This document shows positions 1 through 10,285 of a stretch of 64,000 bases of DNA, piece after piece. The notes beneath the pieces are model-generated. The model was not told where the DNA came from, searched no databases, and saw only the letters and a program-made list of their open reading frames with translations. Both the position numbers and the translations under genes were made by a program. This stretch comes from Planctomycetota bacterium (GTDB lineage: Bacteria > Planctomycetota > PLA2): contig JAJFFF010000023.1 in assembly GCA_021776785.1 (NCBI GenBank), positions 95,426 to 159,425 of the forward strand, in the 5' to 3' direction. Every line of letters begins with the position of its first letter. Within the stretch, counting starts at the first letter, position 1.

Positions 1-119
1 GCGATCCGTTTCATCCCATGAAGAGTACGACATGGGGCGGATGCGATGGTGCTTGCCGCGGCCGGTTCCGCAGCCCGCCACTTCCCTTACCATGACCAAT
101 GCGCTGCTAGGATTCGGAC

Positions 120-584
120 GTGTTCAAGACATTCGCCGTTGGACCGTGGACGGTTCGCTGCGATGCGGCGGCCACGCGCGCGGTTTATGCGGCAATCTCG
201 AAGCGCAGTCCTGAGGAGTGTGGTTGCAGCGGCTGTCGAAATTGGCTCGCGGTTGCTCACCGCGTCCACTCGCCCGAATTCCTCGCACTCTGCGGCCGCT
301 TGGGGATTGCGCCCAAAAAGGAAGCCGAGGTGTACGAATGCGGCCCGGCGGACTCGGGACATTGCTTCGGCGCTTGGTGGCACTTCGTGGGTTCTGTGGA
401 AGCCGGCCCTCGTTGGAACGGGCAGATTTGCAAGGAGTCCGTCTTGATGCCTTACGGAGCCGTGAGCCTGCTCATCCATGAAGACGATGGCCTCGTTCCA
501 GACACCTTTGGCGATCAAAAAACAGTGCAGTTGGAAATCTTCGCCGAGTTGCCGTGGGTGCTTGAAGAAGAATCGGACGCATGA
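120..584 (+). CDS. Conserved hypothetical protein, copy A of a paralogous pair
   Basis: 154 aa starting at GTG; the function is not recognised. The N-terminal part has a CGCSGCRNW motif with three closely spaced cysteines, the middle has a KEAEVYECG motif and a GAWWHFVG motif, and the C-terminus reads FAELPWVL. The same motifs in the same order occur in a second gene at 2288-2763, so this is a real family rather than a chance frame. The cysteines could bind a metal, but that is inference. No signal peptide or membrane segment is visible, so it is probably cytoplasmic. The GTG start is supported by alignment with copy B, which also begins at GTG just before a matching GPWT segment. Confidence 0.7.
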   Translation: MFKTFAVGPWTVRCDAAATRAVYAAISKRSPEECGCSGCRNWLAVAHRVHSPEFLALCGRLGIAPKKEAEVYECGPADSGHCFGAWWHFVGSVEAGPRWNGQICKESVLMPYGAVSLLIHEDDGLVPDTFGDQKTVQLEIFAELPWVLEEESDA

Positions 585-716
585 CCTTCCGGCCGTAGCC
601 TGGGCGAAGGTCGGCAGGAGTTTAAGGTTGGGGCTTGGAGTCTCGCCAATCGCTATGGGTAGGGATCTAACTCTTCGCCCATTGAGAACTGGAGGAACTC
701 GTAGCCGGCTCGCGCC

Positions 717-1475
717 TTAACTCCCCTGGTGCAGAACCAGCACTCGCACGAACGGCGTCATTTTGAAATCCTTGACGATCTGCAGGCCTGCGGATTGGAT
801 CGTCTCGTGCCACGTGCGAAGGGAGAGGAAGTGCAAAAACCCGGGGCCGAAGGCCGCGAAGTTGGCGACGTCACGTAGGTGCTCCACCAAGATGACGCGC
901 CCTTCCTGCGCGAGTACCCGCCGCAGCTCCACAAACAGTGCGACGCGTGTCGACATCGCTCGAAGTTCGTGCGCCGCGAAAATCACGCACGCGCAATCGC
1001 AGGAGTCACTCTCGAGCGGAAGAGAGCTCTCTCGAACGGAGGTTGTTCTCCGGTCGGCCACGCCGCGCCGGCGCGCTCGCGCGATGGAGGCTTCGGGCAT
1101 CGTCTCTTCCGTGAAGACGTCCAGGACCGCGATGGGTGGCCCGAATCGCTGCTCCAGCGCGGCGGTGCTCTCATCGAGTCCCGCGTGCAGGTTCACCCAG
1201 CGGGCTGGAACTTCGGTCACGCAGTCATGGATCCAGTCAAACTTGTAGAGCCGGGAACGGTCATAAACGTAGTGCGACACGGCGACCGACGCGAGGGTGA
1301 AGTAGGCCGTGATCATGAGGCCAACGACCGCAGCAAGTCGGATATAGCGCGGCGTCGAATCGGCGCAGCTCAACCATCCAAGAGCAGCTAGTGCGACGAC
1401 CGCTGTCGCATACATCGGCCAGTTAAACGCGATGATCTGCAAAGCGCCATCGAAAGGACCGCGCTCTTTCTTCAT
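717..1475 (-). CDS. Membrane-anchored class I SAM-dependent methyltransferase-like protein
   Basis: 252 aa. The N-terminus carries two hydrophobic segments (about residues 12-35 and 43-65). The C-terminal half resembles the end of a Rossmann-fold methyltransferase: a CDCACVIFAAHELRA segment at the usual motif II position, then LRRVLAQEGRVILVEHLRD, which matches the 'post-motif' strand of this class. A canonical glycine-rich motif I is not obvious, so the substrate and even activity are uncertain. The start ATG overlaps the stop of the DUF2071 gene by four bases (ATGA), so the two are translationally coupled on the minus strand. Confidence 0.65.
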   Translation of the reverse strand: MKKERGPFDGALQIIAFNWPMYATAVVALAALGWLSCADSTPRYIRLAAVVGLMITAYFTLASVAVSHYVYDRSRLYKFDWIHDCVTEVPARWVNLHAGLDESTAALEQRFGPPIAVLDVFTEETMPEASIARARRRGVADRRTTSVRESSLPLESDSCDCACVIFAAHELRAMSTRVALFVELRRVLAQEGRVILVEHLRDVANFAAFGPGFLHFLSLRTWHETIQSAGLQIVKDFKMTPFVRVLVLHQGS

Positions 1476-2227
1476 TGCTGGAGCGGTTCCCGGACGCCCT
1501 TGGCCCAGCGGTACGGTATATCGCGGAGATAGAACGCATTGGCGAGGACCGGTTTCGTGTTGGCGAACTCGGCCGCGTCGAAATAGGTCAGCTCTTTCAC
1601 GTCCACTTCGACCGGCTGCGGGTTCCAAGTCTCGCGGTGCCCTTGGATGCGAATAATCGAGTGTGTTTCCGGTTCGTAGTCGAACGTGAACGGAAGCGGT
1701 CCTGCGAAGCGGCGAGCTTCCTCGATACTGGCAAACGGTGAGCCTTCCGGTACCCGCGTGCACGGGTCTTCGACATTGGCGATCACACGAAGGTCCGCTT
1801 CCGCGTGAGGCGTCCGGATCTCGATGCTCATTCGGCCCTCCTCGTGGCTCATGACCACTCGCGCCAACCGGTAGTTGTAGTGCGTCAGCCGGTTCCCGAA
1901 GAACGCCATGACCCGTCGATTCGTGTCGCTGCGCAGGATACGCAGGCCGCGAAGGCGTCTTCCCTCCGGCGTTGTGTAGCGGGCGAAGATCCGATAGCCG
2001 CTCAGAAAAAACGAGCAGCCGCATAGTCGCGGAAGAAACGACGGCCGCAATGCTTCGGTCTGCACCATCGCGATAGCGACAAAGCCGTTCCCCTCGTGCG
2101 TGTCCAAAGAGAGGCCACTTGGCAGCAACGGCGTCAAAACCTCCTCCGGGAACGAGTACGTGAGCACCAGCGAGTGCCGAAAGAACGCCTTCACTGGAAT
2201 CGGATGGCGCCGGAGCCGATACAGCAT
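1472..2227 (-). CDS. DUF2071 (YqjF-like) family protein
   Basis: 251 aa. The sequence follows the DUF2071/YqjF pattern, related to the acetoacetate decarboxylase fold: an N-terminal PEEVLTPLLPSGLSLDTHEG segment ('bins to the left' of a beta-rich core), then FVAIAMVQTEALRP, GYRIFARYTTPEGRRLRGLRI and NRLTHYNYR. The biochemical role of the family is not established. It is the first gene of a two-gene minus-strand operon, overlapping the methyltransferase-like gene by ATGA. A modification or detoxification role for the pair would be speculation. Confidence 0.8.
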   Translation of the reverse strand: MLYRLRRHPIPVKAFFRHSLVLTYSFPEEVLTPLLPSGLSLDTHEGNGFVAIAMVQTEALRPSFLPRLCGCSFFLSGYRIFARYTTPEGRRLRGLRILRSDTNRRVMAFFGNRLTHYNYRLARVVMSHEEGRMSIEIRTPHAEADLRVIANVEDPCTRVPEGSPFASIEEARRFAGPLPFTFDYEPETHSIIRIQGHRETWNPQPVEVDVKELTYFDAAEFANTKPVLANAFYLRDIPYRWAKGVREPLQQ

Positions 2228-2287
2228 GGCCTCATTTTAGTGCGCGCTGCGCGTTTCACGACGGTCTGCTCCGCTAACGTCTTTCGC

Positions 2288-2763
2288 GTGCTTCAGACTG
2301 TTGAAATCGGCCCGTGGACACTTCGGTGCGATCCTTCGGCAACGCGCACGGCTTACTCGCGCGTCTTGACGCGCAGCATCACAGCGTGCGGCTGCAGTGG
2401 ATGTCGGAACTGGATCGCGCTCGGGCGGGAGGTCCGTTGGCCGACGTTTTTTCGCTCTGCGATCTCTTGGGAATAGCACCCGAGAAAGAGGCCGAGGTCT
2501 ACGAGTGTGGTCGTCTCGGGAACGGTCTCTGGCACTACGGCGCGTGGTGGCACTTCGTCGGTCAGATCGAGGTTGGACCGCGATGGGAAGGATCGGTCTT
2601 CAAAGACGAATTCCTTTGGCGGCCAAGCGGCGCGGATGAACCCCGATTGACGATTCACGGGGAAGCGGGTCTTGTTCCCGATGCCTTCGACGGCGAGCAT
2701 ACGTTGCAGTTGGAAGTCTTCGCGGAGTTGCCGTGGGTTCTGGACGACGAGCCGACATCGTAG
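2288..2763 (+). pseudogene. Frameshifted paralog (copy B) of the protein at 120-584
   Basis: The N-terminal half (GTG at 2288, GPWTLRCD, CGCSGCRNW) is read in one frame. The C-terminal half (SLCDLLGIAPEKEAEVYECG, YGAWWHFVG, FAELPWVLDDE) continues in the neighbouring frame. The switch falls on a six-T run at about 2448-2453, where a single-base slip restores a product colinear with copy A. It is therefore a recent pseudogene, a sequencing error, or a slippage site. The two copies flank the divergent-facing methyltransferase/DUF2071 pair. The function is unknown. Confidence 0.7.
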
Positions 2764-2806
2764 ACGCCAGATCGTGTCCCCTAGGCGAACGTAATTGAGG
2801 CTTAGA

Positions 2807-3100
2807 TCAGTCGGCCGGAAACTTCCGATCACGCGCGAGTCGCTTGTCGTACTCCTGCAGATCGTTGCGCACTCGGTCTGCCGAGTAGTGGATCGGACGC
2901 TTGTCGCACTGCGCTCTTAGCTCGAACCCACAGCCACAGACGATCCACGTCTTGAACTCGTCCGGGGCGGGTTGCGTAAACCAAGCCGAAGCGTTCAGCT
3001 CGCCGCACTTCGGGCAAGGAAGCCCGTCGAGTTCCCCGGTATCGACGCGTCTCAATAGGTCTATGCCGGCTTCAACATCATCGCGTCGCATCACCGCCAT
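2807..3100 (-). CDS. Small zinc-ribbon hypothetical protein
   Basis: 97 aa. A CPKC motif near residue 29 and a CGCGF motif near residue 55 form a four-cysteine zinc ribbon. Between them is a short beta-rich stretch (ASAWFTQPAPDEF); the C-terminus is charged and helical. No nuclease or DNA-binding signature beyond the ribbon is visible. It is convergent with the copy B gene at 2288-2763. The specific role is unknown. Confidence 0.6.
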   Translation of the reverse strand: MAVMRRDDVEAGIDLLRRVDTGELDGLPCPKCGELNASAWFTQPAPDEFKTWIVCGCGFELRAQCDKRPIHYSADRVRNDLQEYDKRLARDRKFPAD

Positions 3101-3281
3101 TTTGACAGCAAGCGCTAGCCCGGGGATTGAACCGGTATCGACGCGATGCGGCGCCGATTGCGATAGCTTCGTACACTGACTCGATGGTCTTGCTGGAGCT
3201 GGCTAGGTGAGTTGAGCGCGCCATGCGAAAGAAGCACTCCGTCGGGGATAGACGGTCCAGGTCCGCCCTCGCGGCCACTCG

Positions 3282-3512
3282 ATGCGCCCCAAGGCCAACG
3301 GCGGCGACCGTGTGACCCTTGAGCCGTGCGCATCGAGCGCACTTCGGGTCGGCGATATCGTCCTCGTGCGCGTCAAGGGGCATGACTACCTTCTTCTCGT
3401 GAAGGGCATCGACGGTAAGCGCCTCCTCATTGGCAACAATCGCGGCGGAACCAATGCGTGGGTCGGGCCCAACGCGGTCTACGGCAAGGCTACGAGCGTC
3501 GAGTGCGCATAG
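3282..3512 (+). CDS. Small beta-rich hypothetical protein (S24/LexA-like barrel resemblance)
   Basis: 76 aa. The segment GDIVLVRVKGHDYLLLVKGIDGKRLLIGNNRG followed by NAWVGPNAVYGK looks like a small beta-barrel. It resembles stand-alone hypothetical proteins that share features with the peptidase-like half of S24 repressors, but no catalytic Ser/Lys dyad is evident. The start ATG is the first in frame. Codon choice is GC-rich like the neighbouring core genes. The function is unknown. Confidence 0.55.
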   Translation: MRPKANGGDRVTLEPCASSALRVGDIVLVRVKGHDYLLLVKGIDGKRLLIGNNRGGTNAWVGPNAVYGKATSVECA

Positions 3513-3631
3513 CGCCCTGTTGATTCTGCGGCGCTGTGTTAGCGCCAGCAATCCTGTGTCCGAGCGCACAATTCCGGGACGGTGATCCGAGCCGCTCTCG
3601 CATTCTTTCTTCTGGGGGGCACAATTTAGGG

Positions 3632-4474
3632 ATGGTGCTGGGCATTGTGTCGGCCGCGAGTGTGCTCACGGGTTTGGAGGCCGGGTTTTTGACCTGCGCC
3701 TTCGCCGTGTACATGGGGGCTGCGTTCGTCGGTCTCGGCGTGGTGGCGGGCCGCCGTCGCGGGCGGGCGCTGCAGCCGATGCTCTTGGTCGGCTTGTTGG
3801 CGATGTCTTTGCTCATGATCTCGCTGACCTGGCGCGAGATGCGCCCGCCTTGGCTCAATCGCTTCGGCGTCGTCGTCACGGCCACGTGGATGCTGGCGGT
3901 TGTGGTCTGGGCGTCGCGCCGCCGCATGGACGCCACGGTCCACGCCGCCCTCGCCGGCCCCACGCTGTGCCTGCTCACGTTGTTCGCGCTCTTAACGCAG
4001 CCCATCACCACAGACGCCGGCTCGATCGGTTTCGGCCGCGCGCTCCACATCGTGCTCGCCCTGTTTGGGTTCGTCGGGTTCACCGTCGCGGCGGGCGTCG
4101 GCGCGCTCTACCTGTGGCAGATTCGGTTACTCAAGAAAACGCCGGTCGCGGCGGCGGCCGTTCGCCTTCCTCCGCTCGAACGTCTCGATCGCCTTAACTT
4201 CTTGTCTGCCGCGATCGGGTTTCCGTTCCTGGCGCTGAGCGTCATCGCGGGTTGGCTGTTTGTCGCCGGCGAATCGAACTGGTGGCTCGATCCCACCGTG
4301 TTGGTCACGATCGGCGGGCTCTTGATCTACGCTGTGTTGTTTTTGTCGCGCGGCTTTTTGGGTTGGTACGGCCGACGCATCGCGTGGCTCTCGGTTCTAG
4401 GGTTCATCGTGGCGGTCGTCGGCTTCGTCGTCGCGCACTATTGCACGAGCGGGAACGCGTTTCACGGGTCATGA
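3632..4474 (+). CDS. Cytochrome c assembly (CcsA/HemX-like) integral membrane protein
   Basis: 280 aa from ATG 3632. Eight or so hydrophobic segments span nearly the whole length, with short polar loops, as in the CcsA/CcmC/HemX family. HemX-type members commonly lie directly upstream of hemA, as here, where they influence heme synthesis or cytochrome c maturation. An LHIVLALFGFVGFTVAAGVGALYLWQ segment matches the family's central region. The stop overlaps the hemA start by four bases (ATGA), indicating one transcript. An earlier in-frame start would add about 30 non-hydrophobic residues and is less likely. Confidence 0.8.
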   Translation: MVLGIVSAASVLTGLEAGFLTCAFAVYMGAAFVGLGVVAGRRRGRALQPMLLVGLLAMSLLMISLTWREMRPPWLNRFGVVVTATWMLAVVVWASRRRMDATVHAALAGPTLCLLTLFALLTQPITTDAGSIGFGRALHIVLALFGFVGFTVAAGVGALYLWQIRLLKKTPVAAAAVRLPPLERLDRLNFLSAAIGFPFLALSVIAGWLFVAGESNWWLDPTVLVTIGGLLIYAVLFLSRGFLGWYGRRIAWLSVLGFIVAVVGFVVAHYCTSGNAFHGS

Positions 4475-5706
4475 ACGAGTTCTACGTCGTCGGGGTCAAC
4501 CACAAGTCCGCACCCGTGGAATTGCGGGAGCGGTGTCGCGAAGATTGCGCGCAAAAGATCGTCGTCGAAGACGAGTGGTTCACGCTTGTGACGTGTAACC
4601 GGTTCGAGGTCTATGGCCACGGCGCGATTGACCATGGCGATGTGTTGCGTCAGATCGCCAAGCACAGCGGTGTGGATCACGACGAGTTGGCTCGGCACGC
4701 CTACATTCGCCAAGGGCGCAACGCGGCGAAACACCTCTACCTCGTGGCTTCTTCGCTCGACAGCTTGGTCGTGGGCGAAACGCAGATCCGCGGTCAGGTG
4801 CGCGCGGCGTACGAAGCGGCGATCGAACGCGGAACGATCGGCCCGTTTCTCCATCGACTGCTACAGAGCGCGCTGCGCCTGAGCAAGGAGATCGCGGACC
4901 GAACCGGCGTCGGGCGTGGCAACGTGAGTGTGGCGGGCGCGGCGGCCGATCTGGCCGAGCGCGTGTTCGACGACCTGACGCACGCGCGCGTGCTCATTGT
5001 GGGCGCGGGCGACACGGCCGAACTTCTGGCGGCGCACTTCACGGGCCGCGATGCCGCAGCCGTGCGCATTGTGAACCGCCACCCCGAACGCGCCGAAGAG
5101 TTGGCGACTCGATTCGATGTCGAGTGGGGCGGGCTCGACGATCTCCACGAACAATTGGCCAACGCCGACGTGGTCGTTACGGCGGCGACGGCCTCGGACA
5201 AACCCCTTCTTTCGCTACGCGATTTTCGCGACGCGTTGCGGCGTCGGCGAGGCAAGCCGATCGTCGCCATCGACGTCGCCATGCCGCGCGCGGTGGATCC
5301 GCTGGTCGATCGGCTTGACAACGTCTACCGCTACGACATGGAGGCGCTCGAAACGGTGACCAAAGACGCGCTCCGGCGCCGTCGCAAGGACTTTCTCGAG
5401 TGCTGCGCCATGATCGACGTGGCCGCGCTGCGGTTGGAGAGCGCGACGCGCGCGCGCGAAGCCGGCGCGGCGATCCGCGAGGTCCGCGATCGCGGCGAGG
5501 CGCTCGCCGAACAGGAGCTCCTCGCGTTGGAGCGGAGGCTTCCCGATCTCCCCGACGAAGCGCGGGACGCCGTGCGCAACACCGTTCGGCGCATCGTCAA
5601 CAAGTTGCTCCACAACCCCGTACGCGTCTTGCGCGAAGGTAAACCGGAAGAGAGCGAGCTCATCTACCGCACGTTTTCCGCATCGAGGCGTGAGGAAAAA
5701 GAGTGA
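4471..5706 (+). CDS. hemA: Glutamyl-tRNA reductase
   Basis: 411 aa. It reduces glutamyl-tRNA(Glu) to glutamate-1-semialdehyde with NADPH, the first committed step of C5 tetrapyrrole synthesis. The N-terminal catalytic domain has GVNHKSAPVELRER and the nucleophile motif LVTCNRFEVYG (Cys42). SLDSLVVGETQIRGQV is the family signature. VLIVGAGDTAELLAAHF is the NADPH-binding Rossmann glycine loop, and the C-terminus is the helical dimerisation region. It is coupled by overlap to the CcsA/HemX-like gene upstream and to the histidine kinase downstream. The length is normal for the family. Confidence 0.96.
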   Translation: MNEFYVVGVNHKSAPVELRERCREDCAQKIVVEDEWFTLVTCNRFEVYGHGAIDHGDVLRQIAKHSGVDHDELARHAYIRQGRNAAKHLYLVASSLDSLVVGETQIRGQVRAAYEAAIERGTIGPFLHRLLQSALRLSKEIADRTGVGRGNVSVAGAAADLAERVFDDLTHARVLIVGAGDTAELLAAHFTGRDAAAVRIVNRHPERAEELATRFDVEWGGLDDLHEQLANADVVVTAATASDKPLLSLRDFRDALRRRRGKPIVAIDVAMPRAVDPLVDRLDNVYRYDMEALETVTKDALRRRRKDFLECCAMIDVAALRLESATRAREAGAAIREVRDRGEALAEQELLALERRLPDLPDEARDAVRNTVRRIVNKLLHNPVRVLREGKPEESELIYRTFSASRREEKE

Positions 5707-6395
5707 GCGCCAACCCGAGCAAGGGGCTGGAGTTTTTGGGCGCACTCGCGGGCGGGTTGGTCCATGAGATCAAGAACCCGCTGTCCACGGTCCGCATCAA
5801 CCTGACGCTCCTGCGTGAAGACCTGGCGCAGGCGCACCCTGAGGATCGCGGGTCGTTGCACCGCATCGATCTCTTGGAACGCGAGGTGGCGCGGCTTGAT
5901 GCGATCCTGAACGACTTCATGCGCTACGCCGGCATGCGCCGGTTGCACCGACAAAGAGCCGATCTCGCCGCCGTTGTGCAGGAGACATTGGACTTCGTCG
6001 AGCCCGGTTTGGCGCGCTCCGATATCGAGTTGCGCGCTGACCTCACGGCGGTCTCGGTGGAACTCGATGCCCCGTTGTTCAAACAGGCTTTGCTCAACGT
6101 GTTGCTCAACGCCCAACAGGCGATCGACGGGAACGGCACGATCGACGCGATCCTTACGACCGACGGCGGGACGGCGACGCTGCGCGTGCGCGACACCGGG
6201 TGCGGCATTGCCGCCGATGAGATGGAGCGGGTCTTCACCGTGTACTACTCGCGCAGCAAGGCCGGGTCGGGGCTTGGGCTGCCGACGGCGCGTCGCATCG
6301 TGGAGGAACACCGTGGCGCGTTGACGCTGGAGTCCGAGCTCGGCGTCGGGAGCACGGTCGTGATCACGTTGCCGTGCGCTCCGGAGGGCGCGTGA
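5703..6395 (+). CDS. Sensor-less NtrB-like histidine kinase
   Basis: 230 aa from GTG 5703, overlapping the hemA stop. The H-box GGLVHEIKNPLSTV puts the phosphorylated histidine at residue 21. The N-box-like LLNVLLNAQQAI, the G1 box DTGCGIA and the G2-type GSGLGLPTARRIVEEHRG complete an ATPase domain. There is no sensor or membrane domain, so the kinase is soluble and must get its input from a partner or small ligand. Its stop overlaps the response regulator gene, with which it forms a two-component pair. Confidence 0.9.
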   Translation: MSANPSKGLEFLGALAGGLVHEIKNPLSTVRINLTLLREDLAQAHPEDRGSLHRIDLLEREVARLDAILNDFMRYAGMRRLHRQRADLAAVVQETLDFVEPGLARSDIELRADLTAVSVELDAPLFKQALLNVLLNAQQAIDGNGTIDAILTTDGGTATLRVRDTGCGIAADEMERVFTVYYSRSKAGSGLGLPTARRIVEEHRGALTLESELGVGSTVVITLPCAPEGA

Positions 6396-7726
6396 GCGCG
6401 CTGTCGGTCCTCATCATCGACGATGACGCCGGTCATCTCGACGCGACGGCCGAGATCGCACGTCGTCTCGGCCATCGCGTGGAGATCGCCGGGTCCGGCG
6501 AAGAGGGCATCGCGCGCTTGGCGGACGGCGGACTCGATCTCATCGTGACGGACTTGGTGATGCGCGATCGCTCCGGGCTCGACGTCGTAGCCGCGGCGGC
6601 GGGCGGGCCGGAAGTGATCGTAATGACGGCGTATGGCTCAGAGGAGGCCGCACCGGCCGTGTTGCGCGCGGGCGCGAGTGCGTACCTGCTCAAACCGCTT
6701 TCGGTGGAGTTGTTCCGCAAGACGCTGGCGACCGTCGCGCGTCGATTGCGTGGACGCCGCGCCGCGGACGCACGTCCCGATTCCGACGAGTGCTTTGCGG
6801 GACTGATCGGCGGGTCGCCGTGCATGCAGGAGTTGTTTCGCCTGGTGCGCAAGGTCGCGGACAGCCACGCGACCGCGTTGGTCGAGGGCGAGTCCGGGAC
6901 GGGCAAGGAACTGGTCGCGCGCGCGTTGCATCGTCATTCGCCGCGCGACGGCGGACCGTTTGTTCCCGTCAACTGCGCCGCTCTTAGCGCGGGGCTGCTG
7001 GAGAGCGAATTGTTCGGCCATGAAAAAGGTGCGTTTACCGGCGCGTACAGCGATCGCGTGGGACGCTTCGAAGCCGCCCACCAGGGCACGCTCTTTTTGG
7101 ACGAGGTCGGCGAGATGGACGCCGTCTTGCAGGCCAAACTCTTACGGGCGCTCGAGGAGCGCGAAATCGTGCGCGTCGGCTCCAACCGAACGATCCCCGT
7201 CAACGTGCGCGTGATCGCAGCAACCAATCGCTCGCTCAAAGAGCGCGTCGCGGACGGGTCGTTTCGTGCGGATTTGTTTTACCGACTCCACGTGGTTCGC
7301 ATCGCGCTCCCGCCGCTGCGCGAGCGCGCCGGGGACGTCGCCTTGCTCACGGGCCATCTCCTCGAAGAGCTGGCCGGCGAGCACGGCGTGGCCGTGCCCG
7401 CACTCGCCCCCGGCGTTTTGGCCCGCTTGCGCGCCCAGCCGTGGCCGGGCAACGTTCGCGAACTCCGCAACTGCTTAGAAACGCTCCTGCTGACGGCGCA
7501 CGACGATCGGATCGAGGTCGACGACCTACCCGGCGAATGGGGCGACGCCGCGACGCCGCTCAGCGGCCCGGCCCTGTCGATGCGGCCCATCGCCGAGGTC
7601 GAACGCGAACTGATCGCCAACACGCTGCGGGACCTGGACGGCAATCGGGCCCGCGCCGCGGAGGCGCTGGGGATCTCGGCGCGTACGCTGTATCGGCGCA
7701 TCAAGGAACTCGGCCTGTCAGAATGA
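6392..7726 (+). CDS. NtrC-family sigma-54-dependent response regulator
   Basis: 444 aa from GTG 6392. The receiver domain (about residues 4-115) has the acidic pocket IIDDD and phospho-acceptor Asp54 (VTDLVMRD). The AAA+ domain has Walker A GESGTGKE and the sigma-54 contact loop GAFTGA, followed by LFLDEVGEMD (Walker B). A Fis-type helix-turn-helix (NRARAAEALGISARTLYRRI) closes the protein. It should activate sigma-54 promoters when phosphorylated by the kinase directly upstream. Cotranscription with hemA suggests but does not prove a link to heme or redox status. Confidence 0.95.
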   Translation: MSALSVLIIDDDAGHLDATAEIARRLGHRVEIAGSGEEGIARLADGGLDLIVTDLVMRDRSGLDVVAAAAGGPEVIVMTAYGSEEAAPAVLRAGASAYLLKPLSVELFRKTLATVARRLRGRRAADARPDSDECFAGLIGGSPCMQELFRLVRKVADSHATALVEGESGTGKELVARALHRHSPRDGGPFVPVNCAALSAGLLESELFGHEKGAFTGAYSDRVGRFEAAHQGTLFLDEVGEMDAVLQAKLLRALEEREIVRVGSNRTIPVNVRVIAATNRSLKERVADGSFRADLFYRLHVVRIALPPLRERAGDVALLTGHLLEELAGEHGVAVPALAPGVLARLRAQPWPGNVRELRNCLETLLLTAHDDRIEVDDLPGEWGDAATPLSGPALSMRPIAEVERELIANTLRDLDGNRARAAEALGISARTLYRRIKELGLSE

Positions 7727-7756
7727 CCGGATCCCGGGCCGCGGGACAAAGTGCTA

Positions 7757-7778
7757 AATCCTTACGCCATAAAGGATT
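7757..7778. promoter_or_regulatory. Perfect 7-bp inverted repeat upstream of dnaK
   Basis: AATCCTT and AAGGATT are separated by 8 bases, 46 bp before the dnaK start. This is the only clear dyad in the dnaK leader and could be an operator or leader hairpin. It is not CIRCE: the preceding AAGTGCTAA looks like one CIRCE half-site, but its partner is absent. Confidence 0.35.
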
Positions 7779-7823
7779 GATGGTTTGCCCCTGCTTGGCA
7801 CCCGATGTGCGAAGGCTCGGTGT

Positions 7824-9752
<1,929 letters not shown>

Positions 9753-9777
9753 CGACGCAAACAAACGACGAAAACGA

Positions 9778-9808
9778 GGGCTCGCCGTGATGGGCGGGCC
9801 CTTTTTTT
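9778..9808 (+). terminator. Rho-independent terminator of dnaK
   Basis: GGGCTCGCC and GGCGGGCCC form a 9-bp stem (one G-U pair) around a short loop and are followed directly by a run of seven T. It begins 25 bp after the dnaK stop. Confidence 0.85.
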
Positions 9809-9815
9809 GTTCGCT

Positions 9816-10193
9816 CTACTTTTGGTGGGCGGTGGCCGCTTCCCAAAGGTAGATCGTGTTGCCTGCCGGATCGCGGAGGTACGCGAAACGGCCGACGCCG
9901 TCGTCCTCGACGACGTCGCCGTCAAACGTGACGCCGCGCTTGACGAGCTTGGCCATCACGTCGTCGAGCGGCTCGGTCACGTTGAGCCCGATGTGAACCG
10001 ACCCCTTCAATCCCGCGGCGGGGGTGTTGGGGCCGATGGGGTGAATGCCGATCACCAAGTCTTTGCCGGCGCTGACTTCGGCCCAAAAATTCTCCGCGCG
10101 AAAGCGCAGTTCCAAGCCGAGCGTTTGGGTGTAGAACGAAACCGCCGCTTCAAAATCGGCGACGAAAAGGGTGGCGTTGCCTCCGTGAATCAT
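9816..10193 (-). CDS. VOC-superfamily (glyoxalase/bleomycin-resistance-like) protein
   Basis: 125 aa, one VOC module. It starts GGNATLFVADFEAAVSFYTQTLGLEL, the usual first beta-alpha-beta unit, and ends RFAYLRDPAGNTIYLWE, the usual metal-side strand with a final acidic residue. The histidine in GSVHIGLNV is a likely metal ligand. The VOC fold covers glyoxalases, dioxygenases and antibiotic-binding proteins, so the substrate cannot be told from sequence. It is a single gene, convergent with dnaK. Confidence 0.85.
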   Translation of the reverse strand: MIHGGNATLFVADFEAAVSFYTQTLGLELRFRAENFWAEVSAGKDLVIGIHPIGPNTPAAGLKGSVHIGLNVTEPLDDVMAKLVKRGVTFDGDVVEDDGVGRFAYLRDPAGNTIYLWEAATAHQK

Positions 10194-10285
10194 GCGTCTA
10201 CGATCCGCCTTGGAGCCGTAGACGTCAAGCGCTACCGGTCGCCTAACCCTGCAACACCGTTGATCGAAGCCGTTACGCTAGGGGC

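Noticed and set aside
3112..3185. tRNA on the minus strand near 3.1 kb (a GGTTCAATCCCC T-loop-like string)
   Set aside because: The T-stem has mismatches, no acceptor or D-arm can be paired, and the stretch is not tRNA-like elsewhere.
7751..7759. CIRCE element upstream of dnaK
   Set aside because: Only a half-site-like AAGTGCTAA is present; the matching TTAGCACTC at 9-bp spacing is absent.
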